From NCBI GenBank assembly GCA_012862575.1, contig BLSF01000054.1:62001-126000 (forward strand): 64,000 bases of DNA, written 5' to 3'. The translations under genes and the position numbers were made by a program. Origin of the DNA: Parietichytrium sp. I65-24A (Eukaryota > Sar > Bigyra > Thraustochytrida > Thraustochytriidae). This document shows positions 30,290 to 41,746 of the stretch, one piece after another; positions within the stretch are counted from its first letter, which is position 1, and each line of letters starts with the position of its first letter. Below the pieces are notes generated by a model. The model was given only the letters and a program-made list of their open reading frames with translations, searched no databases and had not been told where the DNA came from.

Positions 30290-31480
30290 TTACAAAAATC
30301 GGAAGACCGTTGCTTGCCGATAAGTCTCTCCAGGATGCAAGACGGTGCCTTGAAACTTTGGGTTTTTGGCTTCCTGATTTACCGAGTCAGGAAAGTGCTG
30401 CGTTTCAAGAGCAACCCCGCAGTGGCGAAAGTCCCCGGGTAAAAAATTTCCAGTGTAAACCTGAACGCCGGGCTGTGTGGTCAAAACAGTAAGTTTCCTA
30501 CACGAGGAGGGGTCCTGAAGCTCCGCTATCGTGTAAAGTTCTAGGTCGCCCGCATCAGCGCCAAATTGCATCTTGCAAGATGGCTGCTCAGCAAGAAGAC
30601 TTTCGCCCGCGTCCGGCAGACTTCTGCAGAAGCAATGGTCTAAACCGTGGTTCTCACCAAAAAACTCTTTGCCTACCAAAGGGATACGCTCTCCGAGGCG
30701 CTTCGGCGAGTTGCAGAAATCAAACGGTGTATCCACCACATTGTCAATCGAGCCCAGCGGAATGCAGTCCTTGTCGACCGGGACATATGATGGGCACCAC
30801 AGCTGAAGTGTGTGGTCAGTGAGTGGGGTTTTAGAGTCCCCGCTCAAGTTCCAATAAACGTGATTGCAAATGTTGACGATGGTCGCCTTAGAACCGGCAA
30901 GCTCGGCCGTGTAAAGTAATTTGAGTTCAGGCTCGCTGGTCTTTAGAGCCAATGTGTACCTCGCAGACACCACCAGTTCGCCAGGGTAGCCTTCCTCTCC
31001 ATCAGCGCTGGTGTACTTGAACACCACGCCAACTTCGTCCTCCGTTTGGATCAGCTCGGCAACGTCCCACAAGACATTATGAAACCCGTTTGGCCCGCCG
31101 TGCAGCGCGTTCGGGCCGTTGTTCGTTGCCAGCTTGTACCTTTCCGAGCCCAGCTCAAACTCCCCGAGGCAGATTCGATTCGCCACTCTCCCGCAGCTGG
31201 CACCGGCGTATGTCCCGTTCGAGCACGGCAAATTCTCTTTGTCTGTGACAACTGTGAGCTCCGTCATCACCGTCTCCGTCTCCATCTCCGTCTCCGATCC
31301 ATTCGCTTCGCTGCCTTCCACCTTTTCGCCCGAGGCGACCTGAACGGACAAGAGCGTGGCGCCGTACGAGCACAGAGTCACATGGCACACGCCCTGTCTC
31401 TTGAGCACGATCTTCCTCGCGTTGCTTTCACCTTTCGCCAGTTTCCACCCATCTTCCAGCGCCACATTTTCCACCGACAT
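30290..31480 (-). CDS. GALM: Aldose 1-epimerase (galactose mutarotase)
   Basis: 396 residues from ATG 31480; the frame extends a few codons further but only to GTG. Mutarotases interconvert alpha and beta anomers of galactose and glucose, feeding the Leloir pathway. The family residues are visible: H127 in NNGPNALHGG, H207 in NHVYWNLSGD and E359 in CGVALETQHFPDS, the last being the expected catalytic glutamate. VQVYTGNFLPG is also typical. A short Glu/Thr-rich insertion (SETEMETETV) after the first strands comes from a GTCTCC microsatellite and is unlikely to matter. There is no targeting peptide, so it is probably cytosolic. It is divergently arranged with the Kelch-BTB gene about 1.5 kb away. 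Confidence 0.95.
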   Translation of the reverse strand: MSVENVALEDGWKLAKGESNARKIVLKRQGVCHVTLCSYGATLLSVQVASGEKVEGSEANGSETEMETETVMTELTVVTDKENLPCSNGTYAGASCGRVANRICLGEFELGSERYKLATNNGPNALHGGPNGFHNVLWDVAELIQTEDEVGVVFKYTSADGEEGYPGELVVSARYTLALKTSEPELKLLYTAELAGSKATIVNICNHVYWNLSGDSKTPLTDHTLQLWCPSYVPVDKDCIPLGSIDNVVDTPFDFCNSPKRLGERIPLVGKEFFGENHGLDHCFCRSLPDAGESLLAEQPSCKMQFGADAGDLELYTIAELQDPSSCRKLTVLTTQPGVQVYTGNFLPGDFRHCGVALETQHFPDSVNQEAKNPKFQGTVLHPGETYRQATVFRFL

Positions 31481-32513
31481 GGCTCCAAACACTCCAAACC
31501 TCGCTCGCCTCTCTCGGCAGATTGACTTGACTGCTCACCTGCTGGCACTACGCAATGCTTTTCAGAATTAACTGTAAATAAGCTTAGCTGCTACCACCGT
31601 ACCCACCGTATCCGCCGTATGCGTCGGCAAATTACCCGACAGTTCTTGTGGGGTTGGCACTTCCTCACACTCTGTGCAAACACTTTAATGTTCTCTGTTC
31701 AATGAAGAAAGAAAACTTTACTTGTGGGCTGGTGACATTGGGAGACAGGAGCTACGCCTCGCTAGCACTCGCCGGTAGGGACAGCTAGAATGATATGTAA
31801 GAGGTCGTACGAGTCGTAAGAGCGGGGAAATGCCGAGCGCTGTGGGGGTTAGTGAGAAGCGTAGGATAAGGGTAGCAGATGGTTGCGTCGTGGGTTCCAG
31901 GCGAGCACGTCCGAAGGTGTCCGGTTCCTGGGTGGAGAACCCACCTTTCGAGGAGTTCCAGAGGTGTTTAGTCAATATTCGTAAATGCGAAGTAGGATCG
32001 GTACAGCGAACTGCTCATTGTTCCCTGATTGGGGACTGCTAGCCAGTCGCGTATGAGAGCCTAACTGTGGAACTTTGGAACTTTACTTCGAACACACAAA
32101 TGCCCTCCAATAAAACGCGCTTGCAGTATCGACATCTCAGTACCGATTTCGTCTCCACCACCATTATTGGAATATTCGTGGTCAACGAAATACAGTAGCA
32201 GACGTCTCTCCCGCAGTGCCGCTGTTTTGAGCAAAGCAAAAACACTCAGAGAAAACTGTCTCTTCCACCTTTCTCCCAAGCATACTCGCCGCGCACCCTC
32301 CGCGTACCGTCTATCTCCACGCGCTAATCACTGCTAGACACCGCCAGTCATTGTCATTGTCATTAGTAGCGTGCTAGCTCTGGCTTCTGCATTGCCTTTC
32401 GCTCTACACTGTTTCGCACCAGAGGTGTTGTTAGCCTTCACACTCCGTCGAGTACGTACGCGCGCCCGTACGCGAAGGTGTACGCGGAAATCAATAGAAT
32501 CTTCGAACGTTGC

Positions 32514-32597
32514 AACGTTGCAAACGATATCATCCTGGCGTGAGAGCTGTTCCTGGAACGTTGCACGATATCATCCTGGCGTGAGAGCTGTTCCTGG
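32514..32597. repeat. Tandem duplication of about 42 bp
   Basis: Copies at 32514-32556 and 32557-32597 are identical except for a 2-bp indel; they start AACGTTGCA and end GCTGTTCCTGG. The duplication lies about 340 bp before the Kelch-BTB start codon. Confidence 0.95.
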
Positions 32598-32790
32598 AGC
32601 TTGTGCTGGTGCATGTCGCTTCGGAGCTGTGGGATTGGGATTGGATCATCATTTGAGCGAAGGAGCAACTTTCCCCGACGAGGTATCTAGCGTCAAGTTT
32701 AGATTATTTGCATTATTTGCATCGCTTGCATTCCTCCGCGCGACTGAAGGTGTGGTTTCAAGGCTTGGAAGTGGTTTGAGGTGTCATCGG

Positions 32791-32832
32791 CTTGTCATTG
32801 TCATTGTCATTGTTATCGTTGTCATTGTCATT
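32791..32832. repeat. (TTGTCA)n microsatellite
   Basis: Tandem TTGTCA hexamers with single-base variants, followed by GTTGTC units, about 100 bp before the Kelch-BTB ATG. Confidence 0.85.
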
Positions 32833-32936
32833 GTTGCTGTTGTCGTCGTCGTTCAGGGCTTTGCTTTGCTTTGCTTCGCTTGGGCTGTCCCAATAACGGT
32901 GGAAGCGAGGAGATTTGCACCTCAATTCGGGCGGGA

Positions 32937-35900
32937 ATGTTCGAAGAATCATTGGAAGCAGAAGGCGGCCAGTCAAGCGACATCTGGGGAGCGGACGAAC
33001 CAGTGCAGAGGACTCCAAGCAGATCAGATTTTCAAGAGGGAAGCGAAGAGCACCGCGTCGGAGAGGAGGGCGACGAGGAAGACGAGGAAGATATGGAGGA
33101 TGAAGAGGAGGAGAACGAGGTCAAGCACCCAGACCGGATTCTCTCCGGAAGCGCTTGCTGGGAGCAAGTCAAGGTCACACCAAACAGCACAGAAGGCAAT
33201 CCACCTGGGCAGCGTTCGCTGCACGTGGCAGTGGTGTACCGCCAGAGTTTGTACATATTCGGAGGATACGATGGAAATGGGCGCGTGAACGAGTTCCACA
33301 GGTTCGATTTTGTCAATATGGCGTGGCAATGCCTCGACCCTTCAGTGGTTTCGGGTGATCCGCCAAGCGCTAGGGATCGCCACTCGGGTCTTGTAGTGGG
33401 GGACGGCCTTTTCATCTTTGGCGGGTTTGACGGTTTATGCAGAGTGAACGATCTCCATGTTTTTGACTTCGAGGCGCAGCGCTGGCTTTTAGTTGACTCG
33501 CGAAAGTCCTCGCTTCAAAGGAGCACAGGGGTTCCCCCGAGCGCACGCCATAGCCATTCTGCGGTGGCGTATGGCAAGTCCATGTATATATTTGGCGGTT
33601 ATGACGGAGCGTACAAGAATGACCTTCACTCGTACACTGTCACGGATCCGGCCACGTACGCCGGGGTGTGGCGAAGAATCGAAGCCACAGGCAGCTATCC
33701 ACAGGCACGCTACAGAGCGTCGTGCGTCACTTTTGAAAACAAAATGATCCTCTTTGGTGGACACGATGGGTCCCGCCACCTTGACTGCACGCACATCTTT
33801 GACTTTGAGCTTGAGTCGTGGACGAGGCTCTATTCCCAAGGCGCGCCTCTCCCAAGAGACTCGCACGTTGCGGTAGTGTATGGGAGAGCCATGTTCGTGT
33901 TTGGCGGAAGCAACGGCAACGCTCTCAACGATTTCCACTTACTTACGCTGAAAGGCGGTTACGCTTGGAGCCCTGTCGAAAGTGACGGCTGGTTTCCATG
34001 CAGCCGATTCTGCCATGTCGCGGTGGAATACGACCACAGCATGTACGTGTACGGCGGCTATGATGGCACGCAGCGGCTGAAAGATTTCCATCGCTTCAAG
34101 TTCGCGCCGAGCACTTTTCTGGTGGCGACGAGCACTTTGTTGGACGACTTGAACTCCTTCGTGAAATCCGACATGCTCAGCGACGTCACTTTTCTGGTCC
34201 AAGAGTCGGCCATACCTGCGCACAGGGTCTTTGTCTCGCGGTGCTCGATTTTGCTTGAAGGCGCTGAAAGCGATGTTGACGTTCATTACGACAGTGAGAA
34301 CAAACTCATTGTTAAGCTGGATGATAGTGTCAAACTAAAAACGTTTGAAGCCTTGCTGGGATATCTGTACACTGACAAAGTCGCCTTGGAGTCCGAGCTC
34401 GAAGCCTTGGACACTTTTGCACTTGCAGAAAGGTACAAAGTCGAGCGCTTGAAGCGCATTTGCTTGAATTACGTGGCGTCCAACCTCACCGTCAGAAACG
34501 CTGCCATTGTCTTTCAGGCGGCGGACCGCTACAAGGTAGATGAGCTTCGATCCCGCACCCTGAATTTCATTTTGCAACACTTCGACTCTGTCTCCAAGAC
34601 CGACACATTTGAAGAGATGGGCAGAACCAATGTGGAGCTTGTGTTTGAGGTTCTCAGGAAGCGTGGGGAAGAGGAGAGGCCGAATGAAGCTGACCCGGAG
34701 ATGAGCTTTTCGGTTCCGCCCCCGCCTCCTTCCATGGCCATGACCGAAGAGTTTTCGCAAGATCGCGGTAGGCAATGGCTTCCGGTCACAGTCAAGGAGT
34801 CCCGGAAGGGGATAAGCGTCAGCAAAAGATCGCTTCATGTTGTAGCCGTTTACAAGGATGCGCTGTATCTGTTTGGTGGCTACACCGGCGAGCGTCGAGT
34901 GAACGATTTTTATCGCTTCAGCTTCCTCGACCAGTATTGGTCAGTTGTGGAAACCTCCGTAGCTCAGGATCCTCCACCGTCGCCACGCGACAGGCATACT
35001 GCGGTGGTTGCGTGCGACCAGTTTTGGGTGTTTGGTGGATTCGATGGCAAGATGCGAACCAACAGTTTGCACTCGTACAATTTTATTACGAGGTGTTGGC
35101 ACCAAATTACCGCTGGGCCAAGTACCCCGAGCCCGCGTCACAGCCACTCCGCAGCCGTCGTGGAGAGCTCGATGTATGTCTTTGGAGGCTATGACGGCTC
35201 CTACAAGAACGATTTGGCTCGGTTCGACATTCCGTCAATGTCGTGGTTTCGTCCACAAGTGAACGGGAAACCGCCTTCCGCTCGTTACCGCTCAACCTTG
35301 GTGGCCCACCAAGGCTCACTCTATCTCTTTGCTGGGCATGACGGTTTCAGGCACCTCAATGACGTGCACGTCATGAACTGCGCAACACACACTTGGAGCA
35401 CTCTTCAAACCAGTGGTATGAGTCCTCTAGCACGTGACTCGCACTGCGCCGTCGTGCACGGCAACTCAATGTACGTGTTTGGCGGAAGCAGTGGCAACGC
35501 AAATAACGATTTCTACAAGCTTCGTCTCAAGGAAGGCGGGGCTTGGCAGAAAGTTCCAACTACAGGCATGGTTCCTTCTTCGTAAGTTTGGGCGGCTTTT
35601 CTTTTCCTTTGCTCTTTTGAAGTGTGATTTGTCCTCTCCTGACGCTATTTTGTCCTTTCTACTATTTCTTGTATGTTGTCTTCATTTTTCGCCTTATTCA
35701 TTGCAGACGTTTCTGCCATGCCGCCGCAGTATATAAACGGTACATGTATGTATTTGGTGGATACGACGGATCTCAGAGGCTCAAGGATTTTATTGAGTGG
35801 AGCTTCGGGGAAACTCAAGTCTCTTACATACCGCGCGGAACGCTTGTAAGCGATCTCGTGCTTCTCATAGGTTCGGAGAAGTGCAGTGATGTGACTTTTA

Positions 35901-36355
35901 TAGTGGAAGGACAGCGAATACCTGCACACAAAATCTTGTGCGCAAGATGTCCTTACTTTTCCGCTCTTTTCAAAGCAGGAATGCGTGAATCACGGGCGAC
36001 CGAGTTGGTGTACCCCGATATTCGTTATGAAGTGTTCAAGTCCCTACTGTTGTACCTGTACACGGATCGAATCGAAATCGGTCTCGATCAGTGCATGGAA
36101 CTCTTCGTTTGCGCCGATCGGTTCAACGTGGAAAGGCTTCGCGCGATGTGTGAAAACAAGCTGTTAAGCTCCATTGACATCGAAAACGTTAGCGACTACT
36201 TGTCTGCCTCGGAGTGTATGTCCGCTCAGAGCCTTCACGAGCGCTGCTTAAGTTTCATCATTTTGAACTTTGATGAGGTGTCCAAGACGAGGGGATTCGA
36301 AAACATGATCCGTCAAAATGTAGATCTTCTTATTAAGATATTGAGATCGAGGTAG
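32937..36355 (+). CDS. Kelch-BTB-Kelch-BTB protein (one intron)
   Basis: Exons 32937-35581 and 35707-36355 encode 1097 residues. ATG 32937 is the first in frame; the frame further upstream opens at GTG through microsatellite sequence. After an acidic N-terminus come about six Kelch blades (residues about 90-395, repeated LYIFGGYDG and MYVYGGYDG). A BTB domain follows near 411 (SDVTFLVQESAIPAHRVFVSRCS) with a BACK-like helical stretch, then a Pro-rich linker. A second set of about six Kelch blades (about 630-905) and a second BTB domain (from about 928, CSDVTFIVEGQRIPAHKILCARCP) complete the protein. The two halves are an internal duplication. Related animal LZTR1 has one Kelch set and two BTB-BACK pairs; such proteins usually serve as Cullin-3 adaptors. 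The splice restores the last Kelch blade exactly (VPSS then RFCHAA). AATAAA lies at 36381. Confidence 0.9.
35582..35706 (+). other. Intron (125 bp) of the Kelch-BTB gene
   Basis: GTAAGT donor, pyrimidine-rich end, ATTGCAG acceptor. Removal joins the last Kelch blade of the second set in frame. Confidence 0.9.
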
Positions 36356-36706
36356 GTGCAGCACACAAATATTAGCAGTAAATAAAGACTTCTTTTTTGG
36401 GTTTCGTTCTATGGCTATTTTGTTTTGTTGTAAAGAAGAATCGATTGGGAGCTGTAGTTCGTCACCCTTTCTCCCCTTGCCGCGATTGATTCTTTTGGCG
36501 GAGGACAACGAAACTAAAATTTGAATGAGCGAAGAAAAAGGTTATTCGAAATTATCTTTTGTGTTGGGGGCGAAAACAGGGCTTTAGCTAGAAGATTGAA
36601 AGTGAACAAGTTGGATTTGCAGATATCGAAATTCAGGTAGGCAAGCGCGACTCAGCTTTTACTGTTAAGCTGTGACACGGCCGTCCAATGACCAAGAAGA
36701 TGCCGA
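36356..36706. other. Convergent spacer
   Basis: 3' flanks of two convergent genes. It holds AATAAA at 36381-36386, 26 bp past the Kelch-BTB stop. Nothing else seen. Confidence 0.65.
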
Positions 36707-39109
36707 TTATTCGCGCACAGTCTCCAAAGTCTCAAGGCGCTTCAAAATCGCGTTGACACTTTCGATCAAGGTTTGCTGAGTTTTGGCAATTTCCGCTACT
36801 GAGAGTCGAAGCTCTTGAACAGTTCCAGCGTTGTCAGTGGCATCGGTTGTTGCGTCACCGTCGACGCCATCCGGCTTGGTCCCGACTTTTCGGCCAAGCT
36901 CGTCGAGCCGATCCCAAACGGCGACGATTTTGTCGTTAATGATGCCTTCAAAGTTGCGAGAGAGGGATTCAATTGCCTTTTCTAAGTGTGCGCCATTCTT
37001 AGCCCGCTTACCGCCCCTGGTGTCCACCTCTTCTTCGTCCACCAGCGCGACAGCGTCAAGTACGTCCTCGGCATCCTTTCGTGCGGAGGCTGCCAGAGCA
37101 GCAGCTGCAGCGGCTGCAGCTGCGCGCTCTTGCAACTTGCGAGAGCGCTTTGTGCCCCGAGGTTTTTGGGCTTTCTCCTCGCCTTTCGTTTGCGGGGTGG
37201 TCCCGCCTCTCGTGCTCGCTCGCGACTTGCGTCGTGGCTCACTCGGGGTGGACGCAGCCGTGGCAGCCGGGGGAGGCGAGGCCGCAGGCGTTTCACCCTC
37301 CTCTTCTGCAACGGCTTCAACAACCTCCGACTTGCGCGGAATAGGAGCACTCTTGCGTCGCGAGGAAGGCTTTTTCCGGTTGGTGCAGCCTTTGAGCACA
37401 GTTTCGGACTGAAAGAGGTTTTCGACAAGGAATTCCGCATAGGTGTAATCCTCGAAGGTTTCCAGGGTCACTGTCTTGGTGGTCGCAGTAACGGAAGCTG
37501 TCATCAGATAGTAAAAGAAGAAGGCGCGGAGGATCTTGTCCCTCTCCGCAACGAGACCAAACTCCTCTTGGAACACTTTTAGCTGGTGGTTTCTGAACGC
37601 GTCAATGTCGAACTCATCCATGCTTTCGTTCTTCCCGTAGATTTTGTTGGAAAGACGCCGCATGGCCTCGCGAGCAGCTGGTGCAAGAGGATAAATGTCA
37701 AAAAAGTCATCTCTTTGGTCCGGCTTGCCAGTGGATCGCCGCACTGCGTCGTGATTTGACTCATGCTCGTAAATCTCTTCCCACGGAAGCTTCTGCCACA
37801 CGAAGCGCACTTCCGGCTTCAAAAAATCAAGAAGTCTTTCCTTCCAACGCGCGAATGTGGTCGGGTAGTCGCCGCGACGAGCCTTCCGTTGAGCTGCAGT
37901 CAAAGTCTTCTCGTTGCTTGACCCTTTGGCCGCACTTTTCTTTGTTGAGGTTACAGCAGGAGCTGGAGCGGATTCAACATTGGATTCGTCTGCGGGCTTC
38001 AAGAGAGCCTTGCATTCCGCATATAGCACCGAATTCTCAGAAAACAAAAGGCTGATAACCCACCGTGCGTAGCTATCCTGAGGGCCCTTGAGCAACTCAG
38101 CAGGAACCTTGAATTCAAACTTGGGCTTTGACTCCTCCGTCTCTTCAGGTTGCGCAGTGGAATCGCCGACAGCAAGGCCCTCTGCAACAGCGGCGGAAAC
38201 GTCCGCAGAAATTTGTGCTGCATTGGCTATTGAGTCGTCGGTGGCAGGTATTGGCGGTAGATCTACGAGATTCGCAGGAGAAGCAGCAGAGCCTGTCTCG
38301 GCCGGGGCGGCCTTAGATTCCTCCGCAGCAGCTTCTCCTGGGATGACCTCCACTGACGAAGGAGGCGCCAAGTCCGTTGCGGTATTGCTCTCATCCTTCT
38401 CTCCTTCAACTTTGGTCTGGGGGGAAGAGTTCTGGTTGTCGTCATCACCGTTGGCAGCAGATTCGTCCTTGTCCGCCGAAGAATTTTCAGTGGCAGCGAT
38501 CTGTGCTTCTTTCTTCTTGCGCTCCATTGCCTCGGCCTTCTCCGCTTCCTTGACAAGGTCAACAGAGGTTCCGAGCGTTGAGGGCGCCAAGGTCAAACGA
38601 GAGTCGAGGATAAAGTCTAAGAGCTGCGACTTCATGAGCTCCTCGTATTCCTCGTCTTCTTCCTCCAGCTTCTCGAGCTGGTTTTCCAAGCGCTTCTGCG
38701 CCAGAGAGGAGAGCAGCTTGTATCCGTGGGTCCAACCCGGCTCTTCCTTGACCTGTGCGAGGAATGTGAGAAGCTGCTCCTTCCACATGGACTCCCATCT
38801 CTTGGACTGAAACACGTCCCGAAAGAGATCTTCTGCATTTGATGCCGTAGCTCCGACATCGCCCTTCTCAAATTGCTTGGCCATACTCATGTGCTCGCCA
38901 TCGTCTTCATGAATACGTTTCCAATCCAGAAGCTTCCAATATTTGTTGTCGGACCTGGACCCTTGCAACTTGCCCGGCATTTCGTCAAGCAGCGCCAGCG
39001 TCTTCTGCTTCCAGTTCCCGTACTCTGACTCGCGAGCTTTGCCGTCCATGCTCTGGAGCGCTTCCATCACCAGATCCTCCTCGTCCGCGTCCACATCCAT
39101 GGCACTCAT
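36707..39109 (-). CDS. Acidic nuclear-looking protein with W-K helices, unrecognised
   Basis: 800 residues from ATG 39109. I do not recognise a family. The N-terminal 180 residues are helical with spaced motifs YGNWKQKTLALLDEMP and RWESMWKEQLLTFL; a related FARWKERLLDFLKPE recurs mid-protein. These suggest a small repeated helical unit. A long acidic Ala/Glu/Ser-rich region (about 205-345) separates the halves. A more conserved-looking globular part (about 430-590, for example DIYPLAPAAREAMRRLSNKIYGK) follows. Then come basic Ser/Arg stretches (PRRKSRASTRGG, KRSRKLQER) that could be nuclear signals, and a C-terminal coiled coil (about 735-800). The composition fits a chromatin or transcription scaffold, but that is a guess. 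Confidence 0.8.
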   Translation of the reverse strand: MSAMDVDADEEDLVMEALQSMDGKARESEYGNWKQKTLALLDEMPGKLQGSRSDNKYWKLLDWKRIHEDDGEHMSMAKQFEKGDVGATASNAEDLFRDVFQSKRWESMWKEQLLTFLAQVKEEPGWTHGYKLLSSLAQKRLENQLEKLEEEDEEYEELMKSQLLDFILDSRLTLAPSTLGTSVDLVKEAEKAEAMERKKKEAQIAATENSSADKDESAANGDDDNQNSSPQTKVEGEKDESNTATDLAPPSSVEVIPGEAAAEESKAAPAETGSAASPANLVDLPPIPATDDSIANAAQISADVSAAVAEGLAVGDSTAQPEETEESKPKFEFKVPAELLKGPQDSYARWVISLLFSENSVLYAECKALLKPADESNVESAPAPAVTSTKKSAAKGSSNEKTLTAAQRKARRGDYPTTFARWKERLLDFLKPEVRFVWQKLPWEEIYEHESNHDAVRRSTGKPDQRDDFFDIYPLAPAAREAMRRLSNKIYGKNESMDEFDIDAFRNHQLKVFQEEFGLVAERDKILRAFFFYYLMTASVTATTKTVTLETFEDYTYAEFLVENLFQSETVLKGCTNRKKPSSRRKSAPIPRKSEVVEAVAEEEGETPAASPPPAATAASTPSEPRRKSRASTRGGTTPQTKGEEKAQKPRGTKRSRKLQERAAAAAAAAALAASARKDAEDVLDAVALVDEEEVDTRGGKRAKNGAHLEKAIESLSRNFEGIINDKIVAVWDRLDELGRKVGTKPDGVDGDATTDATDNAGTVQELRLSVAEIAKTQQTLIESVNAILKRLETLETVRE

Positions 39110-39382
39110 TTCTCTCCTCTCTTTCTCCTTTTACAACGAAAGGCTCTCGTCGTCTATCCCGCCTTGCCTAAGATATTTTCAACAGAGCTACATCCGCAAC
39201 GACATCGCAACCGCAAGTGCAGCCCCACATCGACGATACGAAAAGACAGTTATCAGAAAGGCACAAACGCACAATTCGAACCCGTCATCCGCATTCCGGA
39301 GGAGATACAGCCAGCACAAACACACACACACATATCGCTGTTAGTCCCTTCTGTCCCCGCAAAATCCACATCGCCCGCGCGA

Positions 39383-39500
39383 TGCACAGTGCACAATGCA
39401 CAATGCACAATTCACAATTCACAATTCATGATGCACAATAATTCATGATGCACATTCCACATTCCACATGCTACAGGCAACACATTCCAGATTCCAGATT
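39383..39500. repeat. Degenerate GCACAAT / ACATTCC short tandem tract
   Basis: Overlapping arrays of 7-8 bp units (TGCACAA, ATTCACA, then CACATTC and AGATTCC) lie upstream of the acidic nuclear-looking gene. Confidence 0.8.
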
Positions 39501-41034
39501 ACAGTTTACACTTACGCGCAGTGCAGTCCTAGGCCGTCCCTCCCCTCGTCCGCGGCCCGTCCCAGTCGTCCCACCCGTCCCGCAGTACGCGCGTCCCCCA
39601 CACTTCGGGCGTCGCGTCCCAGTGCCCGCAGCTAGGTCGGCAGCGGCGGTGAGCGCGCGTGGCCCAGGAGAACCCAGGCGCGCTGGCTCGGTGCGGATCC
39701 CGCGGTGCAGATCCCCCCTACCCCCCCGGCCGGTTCTCCGGTGCGCGGACCTGTACGAAGAACTTGGCTGGCGGAACTCTCGCTCGCGAGGCACTTTCCC
39801 TCGCTGCGCCAAGAACCGAACGCGGATTCCGTACCGGGACGTTTCTCCGCGCCTCCGCTGTTCCTCGCTCGCGCCTGCCGCCAGGGGCCTCTTTTTCTCC
39901 CGCTTTTTCACCGCTTTTTTCTTCCCTTTTTACCTCTCTTTTTCTGGTTTTTCCCTTCCACCTCCCCGGTCCTAGTGCGATAACTAAAGCTTGGTGTAAT
40001 ACTTTTCGCAGCCGAACGAGGGCGAACTCCCTTGAGTCGCGGTTGGGGTCCAGGCTGGCTACAGGTTACGATAAGACTGAGTCTTAATTAGGAGGCTATG
40101 CGGCGGAATAGGACTCCAGGGGAAAGGATTCGCTGCTTAGAGGAAGAGTAGGCTTGGATACTGGGTCTTAACCTCGTGCTAAATAATTGTCAGTACTGGG
40201 TACTAGCGCAGGCGGTAGTGTAGTGCGAGGAGGAGGATTGTTGAATTTTGTAAATGTTCCATGGGGAAAAAAAACGGTTTGTGAGGGAGGGAGGGGAAAA
40301 AAGATAGTGGACCGTGTAATACCTGCCCAGTGAGTATAGGGATGTATAGGGAGCAGGATATCAAATGTCATGTGAGGGCGTTCCGCTCGACAGGAAGAAA
40401 CCGCCAGTAAGCCTGGCTTAGTCGGACAAGTAACGAATTTAAAAAGTAGTAGTTCCAGGTCCCAACCGCTACTCTCATCTGTAGTTGTCACGGTTCTTCT
40501 CTGCATTTCCTTTCACATCTAACTTTTACTGCGAAAGTTGATGGTTCGCTCCCTTTGCATCACATCAGTTTTAACTTACTGTTACCAATTGCCGGTTCAG
40601 TCAATACTGACCAAGCCAGTGAGTGTCAGCACTACAGTATAGCAGTACCGGTACCACAGTAGTCCAGAGAACCAAGGGAACCTCAACACCGGTACTGCTG
40701 CTACATAGTGATAGCAGTAATCTACAAGCTAGAGCTAGTATAGTGGGGTGAGAGAACCTGAATCCTAATTGCCAGATTAGCTGCCACATAGGACTGGGTT
40801 GCTAACACCCACTAGCATCCACTAGCCGTAGAGAACCGTGAGCTGTAGCGAAGGGCTATTTATTGCTACCTTTATCACTCAGACCAAGCGGACAAAGAAG
40901 CCAAAGAAGCCAAAGGAGCATAGGTCCTATCACTTTCAGTCAGTCATCACTTGGTGCACATAATCCATCGATAGACGGATGCATAGATAGGTGCAGAGGA
41001 AAAACGCATGAAGAAAAAGAGATAAAAAAACTTG

Positions 41035-41746
41035 TCACGAGCTTCCCACCTCGTCCACTACGGTAGGGCTTAACTTCGTTCGGAACTTTGGAGTTCGGAT
41101 GTTCCGGATGGGTTCCAGTGTAATACCCGCCGCGCTGATCTCAAGATCTCCGGCTGGCACCACAAACCGCAAGCGGTCGTTTTCATTGACTTTACCACAA
41201 TGACACGCTCTACACCAGCCAACACCTGATGCTTCTCTAGCGGCCCCTGAAAGACGGCCCCGCAACCATCCGGGAGAAGGAGAAACACCAAGCGAAGATT
41301 CCGCATGCACTCCTGGTTCCTATGGTGAGATCTCTTCATGGAGGTTTTGGTCCTGAAGCTGAACACTTGTTTGGCTTCGTCAAAGATGAAGTAAAGCATT
41401 GTCGGCATCCACAATTCGCCTCCGAGGCACATGTCGGCCGCGCCACTTGTGCTCGTTTGATGAGCCCGTAGATTGGTCTTTCTATAGACAAATTTCCAAT
41501 GAGTTTTTCATTGTGAACGGGCTTAATCCCCAGACAATTGCGATGCATAATTACACTTTTCTCACTTTGCTTGCTCACCACTCTCGCCAGTTCGTCCAGA
41601 GCCTTTGCGCTGTGCGACTTTTCGTTCAAGGACCTGAATCTTCCTGAATTGCACGATTTAGACAACTCGCCGCCATCTTCAATTAAAAAGAAATAACTAC
41701 AATTTAGAAAGCATTGCCGGGACGAGTGAAATGGTAGAGCACCCAA
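41035..41746 (-). pseudogene. Possible decayed coding remnant, family unknown
   Basis: Three overlapping short frames on one strand (41336-41746, 41070-41432, 41035-41310) each read locally like protein: IYGLIKRA, then YFIFDEAKQVFSFRTKT, then CRACHCGKVNENDRLRFVV. They look like pieces of one old coding sequence with about two breaks. There are no flanking repeats and no recognised family. Low confidence; chance open frames remain possible. Confidence 0.2.

Larger units (their letters stand above)
31481..32936. other. Divergent intergenic region between GALM and the Kelch-BTB gene
   Basis: No gene is supported. It contains a direct duplication of about 42 bp (32514-32597) and two (TTGTCA)n-type tracts (32349-32365 and 32791-32832), all on the Kelch-gene side. 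Confidence 0.65.

Noticed and set aside
39265-39295. TTCGAACCCGTC resembling a tRNA B box on the minus strand
   Set aside because: The flanking bases do not pair as a T stem and no A box lies at the right distance.
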